64,000 nucleotides of DNA from Fusobacterium massiliense (GTDB lineage: Bacteria; Fusobacteriota; Fusobacteriia; Fusobacteriales; Fusobacteriaceae): NCBI RefSeq assembly GCF_900095705.1, contig NZ_LT608325.1, forward strand, positions 157,043 to 221,042. The letters run 5' to 3'. Position numbers and translations under genes: made by a program. The notes below the pieces were generated by a model. It was not told where the DNA came from. It worked only from the letters and a program-made list of their open reading frames with translations, and did no database searches. Of the stretch, positions 38,701 to 44,681 are shown piece by piece. Positions within the stretch are counted from its first letter, which is position 1, and each line of letters opens with the position of its first letter.

Positions 38701-39664
38701 TAATTTACCACAAGTAAAAGACGGAGATAAAAAAGCATATGATGTAAATGGAAATCCAATTGCAAATAAAAATAATACAGCAGCTCCTATTACAGCAGCA
38801 GATGCAGCAGATTTATTGAACCCTACAAAAGATGGAAAACCAAATCCAAATTTTGCAGGAAATAATGCAGCAACTTTATCTGATGTATTAAATGCAGGAT
38901 GGAACTTACAAAATAATGGAGCAGAAAAAGATTTTGTAAAACCATACGATACAGTAAACTTTGTAGATGGAACTAATACAACAGCAGTAGTAACTACATC
39001 TGATGATGGAACAACAAGTAAAGTAACATATAATGTATCAGGATTACCTATGTCATACACAGATAAAACTGGAAAACCAGTATCTAAAATAGGAGATAAA
39101 TATTATCCAGTAAATGAAAAAGGTGAAGCAATCAGTGAAAAAGGATTACCTGCTGTAGGTACAAATAAAGATGGAAAATTAGTAGATAGAGATGGAAATG
39201 TTATTGAACCAATTAATACAAAAGAAAATCCATTATCAACTAATTTAGTAAATCCAAATGTAGCAACAGATAAACAAACTACAACACCTACACAATTAGG
39301 AAATGTAGCACCAGCAGAAATTAGTCCAACATCTACACAAGCTGTAAATGGATCTCAATTATATCAAGTTGTACAAGAAATTAATCATGTAAATAATAAG
39401 GTTGATAAATTGGGAGATAGAGTAAACAAAGGTCTTGCAGGAGCAGCAGCTATGTCAGGAATTGAGTTTATGGAAATTGGAATTAACCAAGCAACAGTTG
39501 CAGCAGCAGTTGGAGGATATAGAGGAACACATGCAGTAGCAGTTGGTATAGAAGCAGCACCTACAGAAAATACAAGAGTAAATGCAAAAGCTTCATTAAC
39601 TCCAGGAGCTAGAACTGAAAGTATGTATTCAGTTGGAGCATCTTATAGATTTAACTGGAAATAA
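29780..39664 (+). CDS. giant trimeric autotransporter adhesin (YadA-like)
   Basis: A 3294-residue type Vc autotransporter. The signal region (1-42) has an extended charged start followed by a hydrophobic core ending near VAYGANA. Residues about 45-640 form a YadA-type head of repeated (S/A)xAIGxxAxA units. Neck motifs AINGSQ are at about 642 and 890, and AVNGSQLYQVV at about 3188. A very long stalk of near-identical blocks (GDVLNAGWNLQNNG..., VGDL.NMGWVVSSDKTTG) fills 900-3150. The last 80 residues are the membrane anchor (SGIEFMEIGINQ ... SVGASYRFNWK). Three chains form a surface fibre for adhesion. CbpF is a smaller relative known in Fusobacterium. Expression is probably phase-variable (G tract upstream). 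Confidence 0.95.
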   Translation: MNKERDEKLLKSWLKKKITITTGTVVAFLITGSIGATVAYGANAGNATGTGDPTSVSYGPSANAQGMESIAIGSSAKAKEGQSIAIGAKSEATGKDGALAVGRESKARKNSDIVFGGEAETRNQGAGYSIAIGAGAMSGSNKGVLNRNGGDAGGVAIGTGAYTGVNRGNVSINSSVAVGAGAGAGFRKLDANNMPAGNATDVDNNEEVLKKAFGVKNVEDYQTIAGDTNGYTNVDINEATSLGRNARAIGDQSVAIGAQTIAGMGAIALGGNDITQFANKKYYKSTKENFKVTETTDHNQDAKISDDTISGAYKRLVGTNLDTVYKATYAQDGSVVLGAQAHSGTPLGTALGTNALVRKGAFGATAIGAGSQIQANAEAAVAIGMGSVANGAYAVAAGTASLAEFGDVAIGYQAKASGKDGAIAMGRATNAQGDSSVMIGGANIKSASQQNTTFEKATGQTTMKTITETINGKSVKREYSFAETKNTNGTVADAYKELTGRNMEISEINFGDNANKNGHASTSLGVHALSKGNLGTAIGASSRADAIGSVALGAGAHATRQNAVAIGTGSTTELVGTRQLSVSYDKDGNIVDDNSKEKAYTFNWAGGINTSEGDVVSFGSSGAERQLKNVAAGRVAQDSTDAINGSQLNSIAQKVASGWNIGDKNKAKVAGIGTEDQVNFIDGNGTTVTVEKQEEIKNGTTITTPKGANVKFDVKAKDGSITSDANGISVNTDGTTITKDADGKLKVNTGNITNNNGVPTVADADKNKIATVDTVTNAIKDSYWIASAEKDGTKKGTDDNIKAGTKVIFDAGKNIEIEHSTANKFTFKTVDTPEFKDITLNDGSSATPNKVKLAPTTDGLKLSKGDNDNSPVKITNVKDGDISANSKDAINGSQFHKVAKNTIKLAGQNEGATATETEKQELDKTGGIKFTVKSSDGKLLDVVAAGDTITLTPKTAKLTADTNGVPQANTTSGKLVTADDLITTLQGMGWKATADKDGTGTVTGNAEELIKAGEKVTFKAGNNLAITQAGKNFIYSLNPVLTGLTSAEFKDAEGNTSKLDGTGLTITPKDTTKKPVSVTKDGINAGGNTISNVKSGLEPIKAADNKAAAGLVNLNTPNVSDNNAVTVGDIKNLGWVVSSDKTTGNLTEPFSAQVKNANEVEFIGKNNAVVSATTDGNGKHTVTVDVTVPDVEKGTIELDGDNKGKVKSKTGDGDKFTTVDTVVNAINSAAWKATSGKEGSGAAATGHTESVEEIKAGDTVTFKAGDNLKIKQSGKEFTYSLNPELTNLSKVEVKDNKGNSVVTTPTGTTVTDKDGNTSKLDGTGLTITPKDTTKEPVSVTKDGINAGGNAISNVAGNLDGAKKDTTSPKTSSTGPSTTDLPNIVNNAATVGDVLNAGWNLQNNGTAKDFVKPYDTVNFVDGLNTKAIVTTDAEGKVSNVQIDVKDLPIAYTNEAGDKVVKAADGKYYKESDLEGKVFDPKTKTFKNADGTAAAQPTEVTKNNIKTNLVNPNAAEDKKATTDPSTLGNVKSGLDTIKDANGGTTPSTTDKAAGLVNLTNDKVPDNNVATVGDLRKMGWVVSSDKTTDGTGEYSEQVKNANEVRFVGKGTATVSGKTDDKGVRTITVEVNDQVSTNNSVTPVVYTKADGTKVYPIKQKDGTTKFFENPDGTGAEVPKEEVKTSVNGPDGTKNPTTLSNVKGNLPQVNDKDKTVFDPKTGTTKPADDKNTTKAPITAAEAADIVKNAGNNAATVGDVLNAGWNLQNNGTAKDFVKPYDTVNFVDGLNTKAIVTTDADGKVSNVQIDVKDLPIAYTNKDGDKVVKAADGKYYKESDLAGKVYDPTTNTFKNADGTAATQPTEVAKDSVKTNLVNPNAAENKAGDPTQLGNVKSGLDTIKDANGGTTPSTTDKAAGLVNLTNDKVSDNNAATVGDLRNMGWVVSSDKTTGDLGTAYNDQVRNANEVKFVGINGATVSGKTGTDGVRTITVDTKSLKDNTPFEYGIKDPTTGITTPVEKATDGKYYKPADLNDDGTPKANATPLLDPTNNADPNKDNLVVNAKGDKPQEVKNLKGNLDQTVNKGDKVQDANGKLGTTTATTPTTEKSAPTNVDTIYNNAATVGDVLNAGWNLQNNGTAKDFVKPYDTVNFVDGLNTKAIVTTDADGKVSNVQIDVKDLPIAYTNEAGDKVVKAADGKYYKESDLEGKVYDPITKTFKNADGTALDKQPTEVAKNDIKTNLVNPNAEKNKAGDPTQLGNVENGAKTFEPAKDADKKDLKLGNDGKWYPADKVGKNGEPEKGATPVTPVNPGKAGLVDFSKSNPTNAATVGDLQNMGWVVSSDKTTGDLEKAYNDQVRNANEVKFVGKNGIQVSGKTDDKGVRTLTFEIEAGEVTPTEITKADGTKLVKVGDKVYNPEDIGTDGKPKQGKDPVGTIAKDGKVYNNGDVTNGQPKEGVNPIDGITVTPNNGSKFVTGNQVADAIEKSGFVVGKNNKALSAADFKNEDEKVNPNDELRFADGDNTNVKLATKEVLDASGKVKTVTTVKVDVVDLPVKYTDADGNIVKKGEDGKYYDPKDLDGKVYDPATKTYKNADGKPLDKQPEAKDNDKIVSSLVNPNDAKDGKVGTPSTLTNVANGAKTFEPAKDADGNDLKLGNDGKWYPADKVGKNGEPEAGATPVTPANPGKAGLVDFSKSNPTNAATVGDLQNMGWVVSTSDTGYNDQVRNTNKVDFKQGTGIKIKGETTADGTRQITIGLDTGKVTNEVTITKPNGEKVNAIKVTQPDGTVKYYEKDKDGKADLKKEVPVGTGDNDNKVTADDGSRVVTGNSVATAIQESGWNVGKADAKDVTKAFETEAKLHDKVNPNDDVKFVDGDNTTVSMVTIDSQNDDGTKKATTYIKTDINRDINIDSVTAGGKNADGTPGKDGALTVKDKNGNDRVKVAPNGMTITPNKADGTPDPDKAVSLTDKGLNNGGNNITNVKSNLPQVKDGDKKAYDVNGNPIANKNNTAAPITAADAADLLNPTKDGKPNPNFAGNNAATLSDVLNAGWNLQNNGAEKDFVKPYDTVNFVDGTNTTAVVTTSDDGTTSKVTYNVSGLPMSYTDKTGKPVSKIGDKYYPVNEKGEAISEKGLPAVGTNKDGKLVDRDGNVIEPINTKENPLSTNLVNPNVATDKQTTTPTQLGNVAPAEISPTSTQAVNGSQLYQVVQEINHVNNKVDKLGDRVNKGLAGAAAMSGIEFMEIGINQATVAAAVGGYRGTHAVAVGIEAAPTENTRVNAKASLTPGARTESMYSVGASYRFNWK
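33940..39060 (+). repeat. long stalk repeats within the adhesin gene
   Basis: A block encoding NNAATVGDVLNAGWNLQNNG, then PYDTVNFVDGLNTKAIVTTD and KDLPIAYTN, starts near 33940, 35021 and 36116, with a diverged copy near 38866. The first three are almost identical for about 300 bases. A second block (GNDGKWYPADKVGKNGEPE ... NAATVGDLQNMGWVVS) is duplicated at about 36545-36780 and 37655-37890. Recombination between them could change fibre length. Confidence 0.85.
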
Positions 39665-39678
39665 TTTTTTAAAATTTT

Positions 39679-39716
39679 GGCAGTCCGTATTAGTTTCTAA
39701 AACTTGTACGGCTGCC
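39679..39716 (+). repeat. miniature relative of the intergenic hairpin, end of adhesin gene
   Basis: GGCAGTCCGTATTAGTT / AAACTTGTACGGCTGCC with a 4-base loop. It keeps the CCGTATTAGTT and TACGGCTG core of the larger repeat but lacks the outer arms and inner loop. It may act as the transcription terminator of the adhesin gene. Confidence 0.65.
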
Positions 39717-39821
39717 ATAGTATTTTGATTGTTTTTAAGAAATTATAAATATAAAAATTAATTAACAGTATGATATAAAATATGATATAGTTTAATTAAA
39801 TATAATAAAAAAGGAGAGATT

Positions 39822-40508
39822 ATGAAAAAACTATTAAGAGTTGTTTTATCTTTAGTTTTAGGAGTATTTTTTATGGGATGTTTTGCTTCTAATGTTGATC
39901 TAGGAGCAAAAAAAGTTTTAGTAAAAGAATACAAAGGGTTAAAAATGGAATTAAGTCGTTCAGATTTAAGTGGAGTTTTCATTGATTTCCAAAATTTAAC
40001 TAATAAAGATATTACTATTGTATGGAAAGAATCAACATTGGGTGGATCTAAAATTATGAGACACGATGCTATAGTATATCCAGCATTGAATGCAGAAGAT
40101 ACAACTTTACCTGAATTAGAAAGAAGAACTTTCGTAATTCATAGATTAGAAGATTTTTATTATTTAGACCCAGTTTTATATGCAAAAGGTGGAGTTAGAA
40201 TAAAACCTTTAAAATATCCAGTTGAATTAAAATTGGTTATACAAACTAATGGACAAAAAGAAACTTTATCTGTTTTCTTAGATAATAACTATGAAAGTAA
40301 TGAGAATGCTAAAGATGAAAGATATGCAGAAGATGTTTATAGCAAAGAAAGAAAAGTAACAGCTGATGTTAAAGATAAAGACTACCATAAAAATATATTA
40401 AACAGAAGATTAAAAGTTGATGATTTACCAGAAGCAAAAATTGGTAAAGAACATAAACCAGTTGTAGATACATTATATATTAATCACAAAACTGGAGAAA
40501 GATACTAA
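39822..40508 (+). CDS. lipoprotein adjacent to the adhesin
   Basis: A 228-residue predicted lipoprotein: hydrophobic signal segment and lipobox FMGC (Cys20). The mature part has a beta-rich section (MELSRSDLSGVFIDFQNLTN) and a charged C-terminal third. No family is recognised. It has its own ribosome site (AAAGGAGAG) 158 bases after the adhesin, and a terminator. A role in assembly or quality control of the adhesin, as for the lipoprotein SadB with SadA, is possible but rests only on neighbourhood. Confidence 0.65.
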   Translation: MKKLLRVVLSLVLGVFFMGCFASNVDLGAKKVLVKEYKGLKMELSRSDLSGVFIDFQNLTNKDITIVWKESTLGGSKIMRHDAIVYPALNAEDTTLPELERRTFVIHRLEDFYYLDPVLYAKGGVRIKPLKYPVELKLVIQTNGQKETLSVFLDNNYESNENAKDERYAEDVYSKERKVTADVKDKDYHKNILNRRLKVDDLPEAKIGKEHKPVVDTLYINHKTGERY

Positions 40509-40512
40509 AACA

Positions 40513-40541
40513 AAAAAATCAGGAATTTTATTCCTGATTTT
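40513..40541 (+). terminator. terminator after the lipoprotein gene
   Basis: AAAATCAGGAA / TTCCTGATTTT with a 5-base loop and T-rich tail. Insertion-sequence copy 2 entered its T-rich tail. Confidence 0.85.
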
Positions 40542-40550
40542 TTATTTTTC

Positions 40551-42091
40551 GGCTATTTGTCAAATAGTGTTGATGAAAAAGTTTAGACTATGACTTAGCA
40601 TAATTAAGAGAATTTTTGAGAATAAAAACTTGAAAATTCTCTTTTTTTATTGTTACTAAAATTCATTATTGCATAAAAAAATTAGGCATTAATTGAAACA
40701 ATTCCTTCTTGAATTAATATACGCTTTTTAAAATTGCTAAATTTTGAATATCCAAATGCAGTTCTTTTTATTGATTTAATTTTATTATTTAAACCTTCTA
40801 TTACTCCATTAGTAATATTAGTTTCAAACATATTTTTAATATATTCCATATATTTTTTAAGAGTTTTTAAAGCAACTCTCATTTTCTCAGAAATTTTTTC
40901 TTTACTTCCAAGATATTTTTCTACTATTCCTTCAAATTTTTTAAAATTATTATGTTTAATTGCTTGGATAATATCTTGATATATATTAAAATTAATTTCT
41001 AATTCAGGTATTTTATCAAGAATATAATCTACTTTATCTTTACTACTTAATTTGTACTTAAAACTTTGACAGTAGTATTTTATTTCGCAAAGGTCAGGGT
41101 AATATTTTAATAATAACTTCCAAAATCTCTTTAATTTTCTTTTTAAAGAAGGATCTTGAATAGAGTTCATAATATATATTCTAGTTTGATTAAATGCTCT
41201 GTTAATAAGGTTAACAATATGAAATTTATCTAAAACTATTTCTCCATTAGGAAAGATAGATTTAACTAAGCTAATATATGGAGCATACATATCCATACAA
41301 ATATATTTCACATTATTTTTAGATTTTAAAGAAAATCTAGAAAAATATTCTGTAAGAGAAGGAAGTCTTCTATCTTCCACTATATCGATAATGCTCTTAC
41401 TTTGAAAGTCAGCAAAAACAAAAGACATAGCGCCATCAATATTTTTAACAGATTTAAATTCATCAATACAAATAGTTTCTGGTAAATGTTCTCTATTAAC
41501 TTTAAAATTAGAATAGCAGGTATCCATAATTCTTTGCACAGAAGAGACGGAAATATTATATCTCTTAGCAATAGATGTAAGAGAAATATTTTTTTGAAGT
41601 TCAAGCGCGATAGTATATTTAAGATTATTAGATATACTAGAATTATTACTAACAACATTAGTGGAAGGTGAAAAAGTTTTTTTACAATCCTTACAAATAT
41701 ACCTTTGTATAGTAAGCTCAAGTTCAATATTGTAATTCTGGTAAGGAATATACCTAACTTTACGAATTCTTGAACCATTTTTAACAATATTTTTAGAGTT
41801 ACAATGTGGACAAGCACAGTGATTAGAATTAAGAAATCCTTTAAAAACTTTAATAAAGAAATCGTTTTTTTTAATAATTTGAAAATAGTTTTCTTCTGGA
41901 AAAGAAATATTATTATCTTGAATATTTAAGATATTTTTGATAAAATCAGATGGAGACAATGAAATCACTTCCTTTATGGTTATTTTGAGCGATTTAATTT
42001 TAACAGGAAAATTTCATTGTCTCAATTTTTTTTTTATTAAAAAATGGCATTAATAGAAATTTTTTCTATCAACACCATTTAGTATACAACC
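40551..42091 (-). mobile_element. intact ISL3-family insertion sequence, copy 2 (1541 bp)
   Basis: Same length and ends as copy 1, offset by exactly 12558 bases. Flanked by its own 8-bp target duplication TATTTTTC (40543-40550 and 42092-42099). Because the duplication differs from that of copy 1, the two copies inserted independently. One base difference was noticed between them, so the duplication is recent. Confidence 0.95.
40682..41968 (-). CDS. ISL3-family transposase, copy 2
   Basis: A 428-residue intact transposase, identical to copy 1 except for one residue noticed near the zinc region (Asn in GFLNSNHCACPHC). Same domain layout: zinc-binding N-terminus, helix-turn-helix, DDE catalytic domain. 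Both copies are likely active or were very recently. Confidence 0.95.
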   Translation of the reverse strand: MISLSPSDFIKNILNIQDNNISFPEENYFQIIKKNDFFIKVFKGFLNSNHCACPHCNSKNIVKNGSRIRKVRYIPYQNYNIELELTIQRYICKDCKKTFSPSTNVVSNNSSISNNLKYTIALELQKNISLTSIAKRYNISVSSVQRIMDTCYSNFKVNREHLPETICIDEFKSVKNIDGAMSFVFADFQSKSIIDIVEDRRLPSLTEYFSRFSLKSKNNVKYICMDMYAPYISLVKSIFPNGEIVLDKFHIVNLINRAFNQTRIYIMNSIQDPSLKRKLKRFWKLLLKYYPDLCEIKYYCQSFKYKLSSKDKVDYILDKIPELEINFNIYQDIIQAIKHNNFKKFEGIVEKYLGSKEKISEKMRVALKTLKKYMEYIKNMFETNITNGVIEGLNNKIKSIKRTAFGYSKFSNFKKRILIQEGIVSINA

Positions 42092-42133
42092 TATTTTTCT
42101 ATAGTAAAAGTATAAGATTAAATAGTGAGAATT

Positions 42134-42212
42134 AGTCTCTGACATACGTATTAGTTTGAAGAGCCTGTGTTCACTAGCTCGTAGAACTCTCATAACAAGG
42201 CTGTCAAGAGAT
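42134..42212 (+). repeat. intergenic hairpin repeat, class A, decaying
   Basis: AGTCTCTGACATACGTATTA on the left and AAGGCTGTCAAGAGA on the right. Substitutions and a short insertion (CTCATAACA) spoil the stem. The left flank TATAAGATTAAATAGTGAGA is kept. Confidence 0.78.
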
Positions 42213-42213
42213 G

Positions 42214-42963
42214 CTATTTGTTATTAGCTATGAAATCATTATAGTGTTCTGGGAAATATTTTTTTATAAGTTCTGCATATTTTTTACTATCTTTCATTTT
42301 TAAAATTGCTGTTGAGAATTCTTTTGCTAATTTTTCATCAGATTTTCTAAAAGCAATTGCTGCTTTTGGAGAGTTGTCAGCTATATTATCTATTTTTTTA
42401 ATACCTTTCATAGTTTTTAGATATTCTTGTCCAGAAACATCAGCAATAATAACAGCATCTATTTTATTATTTTTTAAGTCTAACATAGCTTCGGTAAAAC
42501 TATTATATAGCTTAGGTATAGATCCATTATTTTTTGCAAATTGTTCTTGGATAGTTCCAAGTTGAACACCTATTGTTTTGCCTTTTAAATCTTCTTTCTT
42601 TTTAAATTTGCTATTAGAATTAACTATAACATCATGTCCACCATTTGAGAAGAAAATATAAGGTATTGAGAAAGAAACAGCTTTTTTTCTTTCTTCTGTT
42701 GCAGACATACCTGCTATTACAGCATCAATTTTTTTCATTTGAAGTGCTGGAAGTAGGCCATCAAAACTCATATTAACCCATTTGATTTCATAGCCCATAT
42801 TTTTTCCTAATTCTTCCATCAATTCAATATCAAAACCTTTTAATTTATTATTTTCAAGATATTCATAAGGTTTAAATTCGGCATTAGTTCCAACATATAA
42901 TTTCTTTGCTGAAAATGATAAAGTTGATAGGATAAGCATAAGTAAAGTAATAATTTTTTTCAT
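42214..42963 (-). CDS. amino-acid ABC transporter substrate-binding protein
   Basis: A 249-residue periplasmic protein of the SBP_bac_3 family. Signal peptide ends at FSA (about residue 19), with no lipobox Cys. LYVGTNAEFKPYEYLENNKLKGFDIELMEE is the usual start of the mature polar amino-acid receptor. No permease or ATPase gene is adjacent, so it is an orphan receptor. It lies 31 bases after the M20 amidohydrolase gene, suggesting uptake of an amino acid or a peptide-derived compound, as inference. Confidence 0.85.
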   Translation of the reverse strand: MKKIITLLMLILSTLSFSAKKLYVGTNAEFKPYEYLENNKLKGFDIELMEELGKNMGYEIKWVNMSFDGLLPALQMKKIDAVIAGMSATEERKKAVSFSIPYIFFSNGGHDVIVNSNSKFKKKEDLKGKTIGVQLGTIQEQFAKNNGSIPKLYNSFTEAMLDLKNNKIDAVIIADVSGQEYLKTMKGIKKIDNIADNSPKAAIAFRKSDEKLAKEFSTAILKMKDSKKYAELIKKYFPEHYNDFIANNK

Positions 42964-42994
42964 AATAATTCCTCCAATATATTTTTATAAAATT

Positions 42995-44173
42995 TTATTT
43001 TTTAAATGTTTCATTAAATTCTTCTTTTATTTCTTTTAATAATAGCTTATTAGAAAATAATTCTAGAGCTGTTAGAGTCATTCCAAGACAAGCTTCTTTC
43101 ATTCCTTTGTATGCTTCAGGTTTTATAGTAGCACAAGCAAATTCTATTGTATGACCTGTTAGGTGTTCACTTGTAAGTGGAAAATTAGGATGTATTGTTG
43201 GACAACAATGACTTACATCTCCCATATCAGTTGAGCCAAAACTTTCTCGTTCTCTAATATCGGTAACTCCTAATAATTTTAAATTTTTTTCATATAAATC
43301 AGAGAGTTTCTTATTTGTAACAAGATCGGCAAAACTTGTTTCATAGTTTGTTATTTCTAAGGTTGCACCTGTGGCTAGAGCAGCTCCTTTTGCACAATTT
43401 TTAACTTTTTCAACCAATTCTTTTAAATCTTTTAAAGTTTTAGCTCTGACATAAAAGTTTGCAACAGCTAAGTCAGGAATAATATTTGCAGCTTCACCTC
43501 CTTTAGAAATAATTCCATGTATTCTAGAAGTTTCTAAAGTCTGTTGTCTTAGAGCATTAATAGAGTTGAATAAAATTATAACACTGTCTAAAGCATTTAT
43601 TCCTTCGTGTGGAGAAGCAGCAGCATGAGCCGTTTTCCCCTTAAATGTAAATTGAATAGCTTCCATAGCATAAGAAGAACCACTTCTAAAATGTGTTGTT
43701 CCACAAGGATGAACTGCCATAGCAACATCAATTTCATTAAAAACACCTAGTTTAGCCATATTGACTTTTGCACCATTAGTTTCTTCAGCAGGAGTTCCTA
43801 TAACTAAAATTTCTCCATTTAAATCTAAATTTTCCATTATATTTTTAATGATAATTCCTGTTGCAATACTTGTAACTCCAAAAATGTTATGTCCACAACC
43901 ATGACCTATAACTGGAAGTGCATCATATTCTGCAAGTATTGCAATTTTAGGTCCTTTTCCTTTTTTAAAACTTGCTTTAAAAGCAGTTTTTAAATTAGCA
44001 AAACCTTTTTCAATATTAAAACCATGAGATTTTAATATTTGTGTGTGAGCTTCACAGGCTTTGTATTCTTGCAAACCTAACTCTGGGTTGTTATAAAGAT
44101 ATTCATTTAATTTTATAAAATCTTTTTTGTAATTTTCAAAAATGTTTGATGCTTGTTCTTTTATGTTGTTCAT
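42995..44173 (-). CDS. M20-family amidohydrolase (AbgB/hippurate hydrolase-like)
   Basis: A 392-residue metal-dependent hydrolase. Metal-binding motifs GHGCGHNIFG and PAEETNGAKVNMA, then FGSTDMGDVSHCCP and TSEHLTGHT, are typical of the M20D aminoacylase/carboxypeptidase group, which cleaves N-acyl amino acids or aminobenzoyl-glutamate. The dimerisation domain occupies about 185-300. Same strand and probably same transcript as the binding protein downstream. Confidence 0.87.
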   Translation of the reverse strand: MNNIKEQASNIFENYKKDFIKLNEYLYNNPELGLQEYKACEAHTQILKSHGFNIEKGFANLKTAFKASFKKGKGPKIAILAEYDALPVIGHGCGHNIFGVTSIATGIIIKNIMENLDLNGEILVIGTPAEETNGAKVNMAKLGVFNEIDVAMAVHPCGTTHFRSGSSYAMEAIQFTFKGKTAHAAASPHEGINALDSVIILFNSINALRQQTLETSRIHGIISKGGEAANIIPDLAVANFYVRAKTLKDLKELVEKVKNCAKGAALATGATLEITNYETSFADLVTNKKLSDLYEKNLKLLGVTDIRERESFGSTDMGDVSHCCPTIHPNFPLTSEHLTGHTIEFACATIKPEAYKGMKEACLGMTLTALELFSNKLLLKEIKEEFNETFKK

Positions 44174-44228
44174 TTAGACCTCCTATATATTTTTATTGTT
44201 TAATTTTATATTTTCCTATAGAAATAAA

Positions 44229-44256
44229 AAAGCAATATAACTTTGTTATATTGCTT
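44229..44256 (-). terminator. terminator downstream of alr
   Basis: AAGCAATATAAC / GTTATATTGCTT with a 3-4 base loop. On the minus strand it is followed by a T run, so it stops transcripts from alr. Confidence 0.65.
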
Positions 44257-44302
44257 ATGTTTTTATTGTATAGGAAAGTATAAAAAATAAATTGAGAAAA
44301 TT

Positions 44303-44378
44303 AGTCTCTGACGTCCATATTAGTTTGAAGAGCCTGTGTTCATTGAGCTCGTAGAACTCATACGGCCGTCAAGAGATT
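44303..44378 (+). repeat. intergenic hairpin repeat, class A
   Basis: AGTCTCTGACGTCCATATTA ... ATACGGCCGTCAAGAGA, with left flank TATAGGAAAGTATAAAAAAT from about 44270. Lies between alr and the M20 gene. Confidence 0.85.
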
Positions 44379-44522
44379 TTATTTATTATATTATTTCTAG
44401 AAAAAATTTACATAAATATTATTAATATATATTAATATATATTAATAACATAAAGTTTTAGAATAAATTTTCTAAAAATTAACTAAAACCATCCTATATA
44501 AAAATATAGACTTGCCTCAAAA

Positions 44523-44615
44523 TTAAGAAACAAAAATATCCCTTAAGCAATATTTTGATAAGTTATTTAATTGTGTAAAAATATATTGTTTCCTTATCCT
44601 TGACTTAAAGAACAT
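44523..44615 (-). CDS. possible 30-residue peptide gene
   Basis: ATG at 44615 with a perfect ribosome site AAGGAGG seven bases upstream, ending in TAA at 44523. The product (MFFKSRIRKQYIFTQLNNLS...) is basic and not membrane-like. It could be a real small protein downstream of alr, or the truncated start of a lost gene. Confidence 0.3.
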   Translation of the reverse strand: MFFKSRIRKQYIFTQLNNLSKYCLRDIFVS

Positions 44616-44681
44616 CTTTGAACCTCCTTAAAATTTATTTTTTGTAATATATCACATAAAAAAAATATTGTCAAATTTTTT

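Larger units (their letters stand above)
44174..44681. other. 508-base intergenic region between M20 gene and alr
   Basis: Contains a minus-strand terminator (44229-44256), a class A hairpin repeat (44303-44378), three tandem ATTAATATAT units (44420-44449), and one possible 30-codon gene (44523-44615). The rest is AT-rich with nothing recognised. Confidence 0.6.

Noticed and set aside
32881-39060. Several long minus-strand open frames within the adhesin gene
   Set aside because: They are shadows caused by repetitive, codon-biased stalk DNA; none has a start signal or recognisable domain.
27993-42091. Composite transposon carrying the adhesin between two insertion sequences
   Set aside because: Each element has its own distinct 8-bp target duplication, and no common duplication flanks the whole unit, so they inserted separately.
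44420-44449. Three tandem ATTAATATAT units as a replication or plasmid-like iteron
   Set aside because: Too short and AT-simple; no origin or initiator gene nearby.
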